A stretch of DNA of 38,424 nucleotides, taken from contig CBFFRP010000526.1 in assembly GCA_965644295.1 (NCBI GenBank), positions 1 to 38,424 of the forward strand, given 5' to 3'. The stretch's first letter is position 1, and every line of letters begins with the position of its first letter. A program made the position numbers and the translations under genes. Origin of the DNA: Paraphysomonas bandaiensis (taxonomy: Eukaryota; Chrysophyceae). Below, piece by piece: positions 12,801 to 23,658 of this stretch. The notes under the pieces were generated by a model. The model had not been told where the DNA came from and did not search any database. It was given only the letters and a program-made list of their open reading frames with translations.

Positions 12801-15800
12801 AGTGATATCTGCTCCTTCGCTGATGAGATATTCACATGTATCTCTGTGACCATTAGAGGCAGCCTTGTGAAGAGCTGTAGAACCATCCTATAAAACAACA
12901 ACAATAACATCACATGAGCCCTCTTAGCACTGTATATGTATGTATACCACTGTATATGCATGTATATCACTGTATATGTATGTATAGGGGGGTTACTTAC
13001 AGTGTCTCTTATAGTGATATCTGCTCCTTCGCTGATGAGATATTCACATGTATCTCTGTGACCATAACGAGCAGCATAGTGAAGAGCTGTCCAACCATCC
13101 TATAAAACAATAACAATGACATCACATGAGCCCTCTGAGCACTGTATATGTATGTATATCACTGTATATGTATGTATATCACTGTATATGTATGTATACC
13201 ACTGTATATGCATGTATATCACTGTATATGTATGTATATCACTGTATATGCATGTATATCACAGTATATGTATGTATAGGGGGGTTACTTACAGTGTCTC
13301 CTATAGTGATATCTGCTCCTTCGCTGATGAGATATTCACATGTATCTCTGTGACCTTTACGAGCAGCATAGTGAAGAGCTGTCCAACCATCCTATAAAAC
13401 AATAACAATGACATCACATGAGCCCTCTTAGCACTGTATATATATGTATATCACTGTATATGTATGTATATCACTGTATATGTATGTATATCACTGTATA
13501 TGCATGTATATCACAGTATATGTATGTATAGGGGGGTTACTTACTCTGCCTCCTATAGTGATATCTGCTCCTTTGCTGATGAGGTATTCACATGTATCTC
13601 TGTGACCTCCAGAGGCAGCCAAGAGAAGAGCTGTAGAACCCCTCTATAAACCAACAACAATGACATCACATGAGCCCTCTTAGCACTGTATATGCATGTA
13701 TATCACTGTATATGTATGTATGTATGTATACCACTGTATATGTATGTATAGGGGGGTTACTTACATTGGTTCTTATAGTGATATCTGCTCCTTCGCTGAT
13801 GAGATATTCACATGTATCTCTGTGACCATTAGAGGCAGCCTTGTGAAGAGCTGTAGAACCATCCTATAAAACAACAACAATAACATCACATGAGCCCTCT
13901 TAGCACTGTATATGTATGTATACCACTGTATATGCATGTATATCACTGTATATGTATGTATAGGGGGGTTACTTACAGTGTCTCTTATAGTGATATCTGC
14001 TCCTTCGCTGATGAGATATTCACATGTATCTCTGTGACCATAACGAGCAGCATAGTGAAGAGCTGTCCAACCATCCTATAAAACAATAACAATGACATCA
14101 CATGAGCCCTCTGAGCACTGTATATGTATGTATATCACTGTATATGTATGTATATCACTGTATATGTATGTATACCACTGTATATGCATGTATATCACTG
14201 TATATGTATGTATATCACTGTATATGCATGTATATCACAGTATATGTATGTATAGGGGGGTTACTTACAGTGTCTCCTATAGTGATATCTGCTCCTTCGC
14301 TGATGAGATATTCACATGTATCTCTGTGACCTTTACGAGCAGCATAGTGAAGAGCTGTCCAACCATCCTATAAAACAATAACAATGACATCACATGAGCC
14401 CTCTTAGCACTGTATATGTATGTATATCACTGTATATGTATGTATATCACTGTATATGTATGTATATCACTGTATATGTATGTATATCACTGTATATGTA
14501 TGTATATCACTGTATATGTATGTATAGGGGGGTTACTTACTCTGCCTCCTATAGTGATATCTGCTCCTTCCCTTATGAGATATTCACATGTATCTCTGTG
14601 ACCTCCAGAGGCAGCCAAGTGAAGAGCTGTAGAACCCCTCTATAAACCAACAACAATGACATCACATGAGCCCTCTTAGCACTGTATATGCATGTATATC
14701 ACTGTATATGTATGTATGTATGTATATCACTGTATATGTATGTATAGGGGGGTTACTTACAGTGTCTCTTATAGTGATATCTGCTCCTTCCCTGATGAGA
14801 TATTCACATGTATCTCTGTGACCATTATAGGCAGCATAGTGAAGAGCTGTATAACCCCACTATAAAACAACAACAATAACATCACATGAGCCCTCTTAGC
14901 ACTGTATATGTATGTATATCACTGTATATGTATGTATATCACTGTATATGTATGTATATCACTGTATATGTATGTATATCACTGTATATGTATGTATATC
15001 ACTGTATATGCATGTATATCACTGTATATGTTTGTATAGGGGGGTTACTTACAGTGTCTCTTATAGTGATATCTGCTCCTTTGCTGATGAGATATTCACA
15101 TGTATCTCTGTGACCTTTACGAGCAGCATAGTGAAGAGCTGTCCAACCATCCTATAAAACAATAACAATGACATCACATGAGCCCTCTTAGCACTGTATA
15201 TGTATGTATATCACTGTATATGTATGTATATCACTGTATATGTATGTATATCACTGTATATATATGTATATCACTGTATATATATGTATATCACTGTATA
15301 TGTATGTATATCACTGTATATGTATGTATATCACTGTATATGTATGTATAGGGGGGTTACTTACTCTGCCTCCTATAGTGATATCTGCTCCTTCCCTTAT
15401 GAGATATTCACATGTATCTCTGTGACCTCCAGAGGCAGCCAAGTGAAGAGCTGTAGAACCCCTCTATAAACCAACAACAATGACATCACATGAGCCCTCT
15501 TAGCACTGTATATGCATGTATATCACTGTATATGTATGTATGTATGTATATCACTATATGTATGTATAGGGGGGTTACTTACATTGTTTCTTATAGTGAC
15601 ATCTGCTCCTTTGCTGATGAGATATTCACATGTATCTCTGTGACCTCCAGAGGCAGCCTTGTGAAGAGCTGTCCAACCATCCTATAAAACAATAACAATA
15701 ACATCACATGAGCCCTCTTAGCACTGTATATGTATGTATATCACTGTATATGCATGTATATCACTGTATATATATGTGTATCACTGTATATGTATGTATA

Positions 15801-18800
15801 TCACTGTATATGTATGTATATCACTGTATATGTATGTATATCACTGTATATGTATGTATAGGGGGGTTACTTACAGTGTCTCTTATAGTGATATCTGCTC
15901 CTTCCCTTATGAGATATTCACATGTATCTCTGTGACCTCCAGAGGCAGCCAAGTGAAGAGCTGTAGAACCCCTCTATAAACCAACAACAATGACATCACA
16001 TGAGCCCTCTTAGCACTGTATATGCATGTATATCACTGTATATGTATGTATGTATGTATATCACTGTATATGTATGTATAGGGGGGTTACTTACATTGTT
16101 TCCTATAGTGACATCTGCTCCTTTGCTGATGAGATATTCACATGTATCTCTGTGACCTCCAGAGGCAGCCTTGTGAAGAGCTGTCCAACCATCCTATAAA
16201 ACAACAACAATAACATCACATGAGCCCTCTTAGCACTGTATATGTATGTATATCACTGTATATGTATGTATATCACTGTATATGTATGTATATCACTGTA
16301 TATATATGTATATCACTGTATATGTATGTATATCACTGTATATGTATGTATATCACTGTATATGTATGTATGTATGTATATCACTGTATATGTATGTATA
16401 GGGGGGTTACTTACTCTGCCTCCTATAGTGATATCTGCTCCTTTGCTTATGAGATATTCACATGTATCTCTGTGACCTCCAGAGGCAGCCTTGCGAAGAG
16501 CTGTAGAACCATCCTATAAAACAACAACAACAACATCACATGAGCCCTCTTAGCACTGTATATGTATGTATATCACTGTATATGTATGTATATCACTGTA
16601 TATGTATGTATAGGGGGGTTACTTACAGTGTCTCTTATAGTGATATCTGCTCCTTCGCTGATGAGATATTCACATGTATCTCTGTGACCATAACGAGCAG
16701 CATAGTGAAGAGCTGTCCAACCATCCTATAAAACAATAACAATGACATCACATGAGCCCTCTGAGCACTGTATATGTATGTATATCACTGTATATGTATG
16801 TATATCACTGTATATGTATGTATACCACTGTATATGCATGTATATCACTGTATATGTATGTATATCACTGTATATGCATGTATATCACAGTATATGTATG
16901 TATAGGGGGGTTACTTACAGTGTCTCCTATAGTGATATCTGCTCCTTCGCTGATGAGATATTCACATGTATCTCTGTGACCATAACGAGCAGCATAGTGA
17001 AGAGCTGTCCAACCATCCTATAAAACAATAACAATGACATCACATGAGCCCTCTTAGCACTGTATATGTATGTATATCACTGTATATGTATGTATATCAC
17101 TGTATATGTATGTATATCACTGTATATGTATGTATATCACTGTATATGTATGTATAGGGGGGTTACTTACTCTGCCTCCTATAGTGATATCTGCTCCTTC
17201 CCTTATGAGATATTCACATGTATCTCTGTGACCTCCAGAGGCAGCCAAGTGAAGAGCTGTAGAACCCCTCTATAAACCAACAACAATGACATCACATGAG
17301 CCCTCTTAGCACTGTATATGCATGTATATCACTGTATATGTATGTATGTATGTATATCACTGTATATGTATGTATAGGGGGGTTACTTACATTGTTTCTT
17401 ATAGTGACATCTGCTCCTTTGCTGATGAGATATTCACATGTATCTCTGTGACCTCCAGAGGCAGCCTTGTGAAGAGCTGTCCAACCATCCTATAAAACAA
17501 CAACAATAACATCACATGAGCCCTCTTAGCACTGTATATGTATGTATATCACTGTATATGTATGTATATCACTGTATATGTATGTATATCACTGTATATG
17601 TATGTATATCACTGTATATGTATGTATATCACTGTATATGCATGTATATCACTGTATATGTTTGTATAGGGGGGTTACTTACAGTGTCTCTTATAGTGAT
17701 ATCTGCTCCTTTGCTGATGAGATATTCACATGTATCTCTGTGACCTTTACGAGCAGCATAGTGAAGAGCTGTCCAACCATCCTATAAAACAATAACAATG
17801 ACATCACATGAGCCCTCTTAGCACTGTATATGTATGTATATCACTGTATATGTATGTATATCACTGTATATGTATGTATATCACTGTATATATATGTATA
17901 TCACTGTATATGTATGTATATCACTGTATATGTATGTATATCACTGTATATGTATGTATATCACTGTATATGTATGTATAGGGGGGTTACTTACTCTGCC
18001 TCCTATAGTGATATCTGCTCCTTCCCTTATGAGATATTCACATGTATCTCTGTGACCTCCAGAGGCAGCCAAGTGAAGAGCTGTAGAACCCCTCTATAAA
18101 CCAACAACAATGACATCACATGAGCCCTCTTAGCACTGTATATGCATGTATATCACTGTATATGTATGTATGTATGTATATCACTATATGTATGTATAGG
18201 GGGGTTACTTACATTGTTTCTTATAGTGACATCTGCTCCTTTGCTGATGAGATATTCACATGTATCTCTGTGACCTCCAGAGGCAGCCTTGTGAAGAGCT
18301 GTCCAACCATCCTATAAAACAATAACAATAACATCACATGAGCCCTCTTAGCACTGTATATGTATGTATATCACTGTATATGCATGTATATCACTGTATA
18401 TGTATGTATATCACTGTATATGTATGTATATCACTGTATATATATGTGTATCACTGTATATGTATGTATATCACTGTATATGTATGTATATCACTGTATA
18501 TGTATGTATATCACTGTATATGTATGTATAGAGGGGTTACTTACATTGGTTCTTATAGTGATATCTGCTCCTTCCCTTATGAGATATTCACATGTATCTC
18601 TGTGACCTCCAGAGGCAGCCAAGTGAAGAGCTGTAGAACCCCTCTATAAACCAACAACAATGACATCACATGAGCCCTCTTAGCACTGTATATGCATGTA
18701 TATCACTGTATATGTATGTATGTATGTATATCACTGTATATGTATGTATAGGGGGGTTACTTACATTGTTTCCTATAGTGACATCTGCTCCTTTGCTGAT

Positions 18801-21349
18801 GAGATATTCACATGTATCTCTGTGACCTCCAGAGGCAGCCTTGTGAAGAGCTGTCCAACCATCCTATAAAACAACAACAATAACATCACATGAGCCCTCT
18901 TAGCACTGTATATGTTTATATATCACTGTATATGTATGTATATCACTGTATATGTATGTATATCACTGTATATATATGTATATCACTGTATATGTATGTA
19001 TATCACTGTATATGTATGTATATCACTGTATATGTATGTATGTATGTATATCACTGTATATGTATGTATAGGGGGGTTACTTACTCTGCCTCCTATAGTG
19101 ATATCTGCTCCTTCCCTTATGAGATATTCACATGTATCTCTGTGATCTCCAGAGGCAGCCAAGTGAAGAGCTGTAGAACCCCTCTATAAACCAACAACAA
19201 TAACATCACATGAGCCCTCTTAGCACTGTATATGCATGTATATCACTGTATATGTATGTATGTATGTATGTATATCACTGTATATGTATGTATAGGGGGG
19301 TTACTTACATTGTTTCTTATAGTGACATCTGCTCCTTTGCTGATGAGATATTCACATGTATCTCTGTGACCTCCAGAGGCAGCCTTGTGAAGAGCTGTCC
19401 AACCATCCTATAAAACAACAACAATAACATCACATGAGCCCTCTTAGCACTGTATATGCATGTATATCACTGTATATGTATGTATATCACTGTATATGTA
19501 TGTATATCACTGTATATATATGTATATCACTGTATATGTATGTATATCACTGTATATGTATGTATATCACTGTATATGTATGTATATCACTGTATATGTA
19601 TGTATAGGGGGTTACTTACTCTGCCTCCTATAGTGATATCTGCTCCTTCCCTTATGAGATATTCACATGTATCTCTGTGACCTCCAGAGGCAGCCAAGTG
19701 AAGAGCTGTAGAACCCCTCTATAAACCAACAACAATGACATCACATGAGCCCTCTTAGCACTGTATATGCATGTATATCACTGTATATGTATGTATGTAT
19801 GTATATCACTGTATATGTATGTATAGGGGGGTTACTTACATTGTTTCTTATAGTGACATCTGCTCCTTTGCTGATGAGATATTCACATGTATCTCTGTGA
19901 CCTCCAGAGGCAGCCTTGTGAAGAGCTGTCCAACCATCCTATAAAACAACAACAATAACATCACATGAGCCCTCTTAGCACTGTATATGCATGTATATCA
20001 CTGTATATGTATGTATATCACTGTATATGTATGTATATCACTGTATATATATGTATATCACTGTATATGTATGTATATCACTGTATATGTATGTATATCA
20101 CTGTATATGTATGTATATCACTGTATATGTATGTATAGGGGGGTTACTTACTCTGCCTCCTATAGTGATATCTGCTCCTTCCCTTATGAGATATTCACAT
20201 GTATCTCTGTGACCTCCAGAGGCAGCCAAGTGAAGAGCTGTAGAACCCCTCTATAAACCAACAACAATAACATCACATGAGCCCTCTTAGCACTGTATAT
20301 GCATGTATATCACTGTATATGTATGTATGTATGTATATCACTGTATATGTATGTATAGGGGGGTTACTTACATTGTTTCTTATAGTGACATCTGCTCCTT
20401 TGCTGATGAGATATTCACATGTATCTCTGTGACCTCCAGAGGCAGCCTTGTGAAGAGCTGTCCAACCATCCTATAAAACAACAACAATAACATCACATGA
20501 GCCCTCTTAGCACTGTATATGTATGTATATCACTGTATATGTATGTATATCACTGTATATGTATGTATATCACTGTATATATATGTATATCACTGTATAT
20601 GTATGTATATCACTGTATATGTATGTATGCATGTATATCACTGTATATGCACGTATAGGGGGGTTACTTACATTGGTTCTTATAGTGATATCTGCTCCTT
20701 CCCTTACGAGATATTCACATGTATCTCTGTGACCTTCAGAGGCAGCCAAGTGAAGAGCTGTAGAACCCCTCTATAAACCAACAACAATGACATCACATGA
20801 GCCCTCTTAGCACTGTATATGCATGTATATCACTGTATATGTATGTATGTATGTATATCACTGTATATGCATGTATAGGGGGGTTACTTACATTGTTTCT
20901 TATAGTGATATCTGCTCCTTTGCTGATGAGATATTCACATGTATCTCTGTGACCTCCAGAGGCAGCATAGTGAAGAGCTGTAGAACCATCCTATAAAACA
21001 ACAACAATAACATCACATGAGCCCTCTTAGCACTGTATATGTATGTATGTATGTATGTATATCACTGTATATGTATGTATATCACTGTATATGTATGTAT
21101 ATCACTGTATATGTATGTATATCACTGTATATGTATGTATATGTATGTATATCACTGTATATGTATGTATATCACTGTATATGTATGTATAGGGGGGTTA
21201 CTTACATCGTCTCTTATAGTGATATCTGCTCCTTCGCTGATGAGATATTCACATGTATCTCTGTGACCATTATAGGCAGCATAGTGAAGAGCTGTAGAAC
21301 CATCCTATAAAACAATAACAATGACATCACATGAGCCCTCTTAGCACTG

Positions 21350-21381
<32 letters not shown>

Positions 21382-22059
21382 TGTATGCATGTATGTGTGT
21401 ATGTATGTATGTATGTACGTATGTATGTATGTATGTATGTATGTACGTATGTATGTATGTATATATGTATGTATGTATGTATGTACGTATGTATGTATGT
21501 ATGTATGTATGTATGTATGTATGTATGTATGTATGTATGCATGTATGTGTGTATGTATGTATGTATGTATGTACGTATGTATGTATGTATGTATGTATGT
21601 ATGTATGTATGTACGTATGTATGTATGTATGTATGTACGTATGTATGTATGTATGTATGTATGTATGTGTGTATGTCTGTATGTATGTATGTAGGTATGT
21701 ATGTATGTATGTATGTATGTACGCATGTATGTATGTATGTATGTATGTATGTATGTATGTATGTATGTGTGTATGTATGTATGTATGTATATATGTATGT
21801 ATGTATGTATGTATGAATGTATGTATGTATGTATGTATGTATGTGTGTATGTCTGTATGTATGTATGTAGGTATGTATGTATGTATGTATGTATGTATGT
21901 ACGCATGTATGTATGTATGTATGTATGTATGTATGTATGTATGTGTGTATGTATGTAGGTATGTATGTATGTATGTATGTATGTACGCATGTATGTATGT
22001 ATGTATGTATGTATGTATGTATGTATGTATGTATGTATGTGTGTATGTATGTATGTATG

Positions 22060-22093
<34 letters not shown>

Positions 22094-22135
22094 TGTATGT
22101 ATGTATGTATGTATGTGTGTATGTATGTATGTATG

Positions 22136-22169
<34 letters not shown>

Positions 22170-22275
22170 TGTATGTATGTACCTTATCTTGTGTATTGAT
22201 ATTATCGCCCCTCTCAACGCATCTCTTCACACCACTCCAATCACCCTCAGAAGCAGCTGTAGTAATATCATCCAT
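9753..22275 (-). CDS. Ankyrin-repeat gene, minus copy (initiator + 45 exons + partial exon, 3' truncated)
   Basis: Exon 1 (22183-22275) supplies the start; 45 complete 99-nt phase-0 ankyrin exons and a 49-nt remnant (9753-9801) follow. Low coordinates, 3' to 5': 9895, 10125, 10295, 10627, 10837, 11189, 11541, 11733, 11983, 12213, 12385, 12597, 12789, 13001, 13293, 13545, 13765, 13977, 14269, 14541, 14761, 15053, 15365, 15583, 15875, 16095, 16415, 16627, 16919, 17171, 17391, 17683, 17995, 18213, 18545, 18765, 19085, 19309, 19620, 19840, 20152, 20372, 20672, 20892, 21206; each extends 98 nt upward. The spliced frame is open throughout, about 1,530 residues without a stop. There is no signal peptide, so the product is likely cytosolic or nuclear. 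Variants include LRK for LHK (12213, 12597, 16415), LLL for LHL (13545), TDL for TAL (11983) and a WGY start (14761). No C-terminal domain is present; the gene is cut at the inversion. Confidence 0.82.
12789..14367 (-). repeat. Tandem three-exon duplication (976-bp offset)
   Basis: Exons 12789-12887, 13001-13099 and 13293-13391 recur 976 bp away at 13765-13863, 13977-14075 and 14269-14367. The encoded repeat types are the same (DGS/K/SNG, DGW/Y/RYG, DGW/Y/RKG with a GDT end). Shared rare features include the TATACCACTG units, the TATCACAGTATATG unit and the CTCTGAGCACTG intron tail. The constant offset over three exons shows a recent block duplication. Confidence 0.85.
13977..19183 (-). repeat. 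Ten-exon higher-order duplication of about 2.65 kb
   Basis: The ten exons in 13977-16513 pair with the ten in 16627-19183. Start offsets are 2650, 2650, 2630 (five times, 14541 to 15583 paired with 17171 to 18213), then 2670 three times. The offset changes only by 20 or 40, as expected from gain or loss of minisatellite units after duplication. Rare markers are shared: the TTTGTATAG intron start next to 15053 and 17683, and the shortened TCACTATATG unit next to 15583 and 18213. About eight of ten exon pairs encode the same repeat type. The exceptions (14761/17391 and 16415/19085) look like later conversion or replacement. Confidence 0.85.
19085..20990 (-). repeat. Alternating two-exon higher-order repeat (520-535 bp)
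   Basis: Exons at 19085, 19620, 20152 and 20672 are of the RGS/L type with LIREGAD or LVREGAD. They alternate with exons at 19309, 19840 and 20372 of the DGW/K/SGG type with SKGADVTIRNN, and the last partner, 20892, is DGS/Y. Spacing of like exons is 535, 532 and 520 bp (first set) and 531, 532 and 520 bp (second set). Each RGS exon has its own acceptor flank (GTTGGTTTATAG), so the copied unit included the upstream intron tail. Confidence 0.85.
21341..22182 (-). repeat. TGTA/TACA microsatellite forming intron 1 of the minus ankyrin gene
   Basis: About 840 bp of nearly pure tetranucleotide (ATGT on the plus strand, ACAT/TACA in the sense of the gene) lies between exon 1 and the exon at 21206-21304. 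Interruptions (TGTGTGTA, TACGTA, TACGCATG, TAGGTATG) recur; for example the GTGTGTATGTCTG block at 21667 and 21843 is repeated at a 176-bp offset, which indicates internal segmental duplication. The donor is GTACAT at 22182, weaker than the GTAAGT of other introns, and the 3' end carries the usual GCTAAGAGGGCTC tail. The tract is stop-free in several frames on both strands by periodicity alone. Confidence 0.9.
22183..22275 (-). CDS. Initiator exon of the minus ankyrin gene
   Basis: Reading from ATG at 22275, this 93-nt phase-0 exon encodes 31 residues (MDDITTAASEGDWSGVKRC, then VERGDNINTQDK). It has the look of an ankyrin N-terminal cap: AASEGDWSGVKRCVERGDNIN aligns with the helix-helix-GADIN part of a repeat, and the following exon resumes at DGSTALH. 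The exon ends AAG before GTACAT at 22182. It is not 99 nt and is the only exon with a usable start. No equivalent exon exists for the plus-strand array. Confidence 0.75.
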
Positions 22276-22296
22276 CTTATATATATGTATATAGAA
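22276..22296 (-). promoter_or_regulatory. TATA-like A/T run directly upstream of the ankyrin start
   Basis: On the minus strand the ATG at 22275 is immediately preceded by CTATATACATATATATAAG. This could serve as a TATA element only if the 5' UTR were almost absent; it may equally be part of a leader. The assignment is weak. Confidence 0.2.
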
Positions 22297-23312
22297 GACA
22301 AGAGAAGTGAAGTGAATATAAGCAACAATGTGATCCTACTATACACACATCCACGCCACATCACACCATCAGCACAATAAGATACCTTCATATCTTGAAG
22401 AGACACTCTATTTTTCAGTTGGTGATCAAACACACTCTCAGCTTTGTTTCATTATCATTCTCGTGACCGTCACTTTGATCTCTCATCAGTTCAGTGTTGC
22501 GTTAAGTTGCAAGTGAGTGTCTTCATCTTTTCAACCATCTGTCGCTGTCGTCCATCAGGATGCGCTTGTGATCATGGTTTGTCTGAGTGTGTCTGCTCAC
22601 AGTGATGCTGATGGAGGGATGATGCTGGTAGACTAATTCAGAGGTGCTGAGCACGAATCTATCGTCATATTATTGTATTTCATTGAGTATCAACAGCCAT
22701 AGACAGCATGATGACATCGTATCACTCAACTCACATGCATGCATTAGCTGCAGTATGAACCCAACCTGACGACACATGCATGTGTGTTACGTACTGACAA
22801 CACTCTGATTGGTTATACGTGTGTATTATTCAACTGTAGTCTACGATATCAGTGTCTATGAGTGATGTCTATGAGTGAGATCAAACCACAAGTCGTACAC
22901 TTCACAATCAGAATGAGATGAGAGAAAATCTGATGACACATAATGGAGGCACAACCTCAGCGATCTCGTTCCTCTATTTTCAATATTTCAAGAGCGTTGT
23001 GGAGGCTCACTTCGAAGAACTAATCAGTGTCAAAGAGAACGATCTTCGATTACGAATCAGTGAGCCGTATGTGCCAAGTATCCTACCAGCAATCTAACAC
23101 GCTTGAAGAAGTTTGGGTTATCTTAGTGTTGTGAGTTTTGAGATGAGTGTGAATAGATGTGTTTCTGGGCGGGGATATTTATCATGATTTATTCCTTTTT
23201 GCTTAGCAATAGTGGAACATGGTGGTGCTGAGCAAGATGGCTATCAAGTTGAGAGTGATATGTGATACCAGGTGTATGCAATGCGTATTATCACGGGATG
23301 GTAAGAACATAA
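22297..23312. other. Intergenic, no gene recognised
   Basis: About 1 kb upstream of the minus ankyrin gene contains no open frame with a recognisable product. Visible small structure is a 12-bp tandem duplication GTCTATGAGTGA at 22854 and 22867. A short stretch at 22944-23130 reads like protein in two frames (ending TSNLTRLKKFG) but is interrupted by stops. Promoter or leader elements of the ankyrin gene may lie here, but none is identifiable. Confidence 0.4.
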
Positions 23313-23395
23313 TATTTCAATACTATTGTTAGGTAGTGTTCCATTGATAATATTAATGGAGTTTTTGAAACCGCCCTAACAATAGCATTGCAATA
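23313..23395. repeat. Nested inverted repeat (hairpin)
   Basis: The arms 23313-23333 and 23375-23395 are complementary over 21 bp with two mismatches; the core CTATTGTTAGG / CCTAACAATAG is perfect over 11 bp. The 41-nt loop contains a second hairpin at 23341-23359 (CCATTGATA / TATTAATGG, one G-T wobble). It could be a short foldback transposon relic, a structured RNA or a small-RNA precursor; nothing decides between them. Confidence 0.6.
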
Positions 23396-23658
23396 CAGTA
23401 GTATCATTAATCAGTAAGTAAACACACCCGTAGATTTTATTTTTAGTATCAGTCATTGAGATCACAAGATAGCCAAACCCACTACGCTGACCAGTGACCA
23501 GCAAAGAGTAGCTACTGCTTAGCTAATCACTATTTTGTTCAAAATCACCCACTGAGCCATCATCGGCCACCATACTCATTCAAAATTAATTGAAATATGC
23601 ATGTATCCGATCACTACTGTCAGAAACAACAGCATATGTGTTGGAGTACGCAATGAAG

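Larger units (their letters stand above)
9802..21205 (-). repeat. 20-bp minisatellite filling the introns of the minus array
   Basis: This is the same unit as in the plus array, seen here as its reverse complement (TATATGTATGTATATCACTG phase). It fills every intron between the minus-strand ankyrin exons except the unique ends. Sense-strand introns again begin GTAAGTAACCCC and end in either the GAGGGCTCATGTGATG tail or the short ATATTTTTTATAG tail. Rare unit variants (TATGTACGTA, TATATATGTA, TGTTTGTATAG) recur at the same place in different introns, which marks duplicated segments. No separate gene lies in these tracts. Confidence 0.93.

Noticed and set aside
2032-21310. Many open frames of 60-170 codons rich in Tyr, Ile, Cys, Met and Val across the arrays, on the strand opposite to the ankyrin exons
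   Set aside because: They are the 20-bp minisatellite read in its stop-free orientation plus the antisense of ankyrin exons. Their sequence only mirrors the repeat period, and the splice-bounded exons are on the other strand.
21214-22275. 353-codon minus-strand frame and several plus-strand frames over the TGTA tract
   Set aside because: The minus frame is exon 1 read through the microsatellite intron, and it enters the next ankyrin exon in the wrong frame. The plus frames are pure tetranucleotide periodicity.
22944-23130. Possible BED-finger-like piece ending TSNLTRLKKFG on the plus strand
   Set aside because: It is short, interrupted by stops, lacks a complete C2H2 pattern, and is opposite in strand to the nearby hAT fragment.
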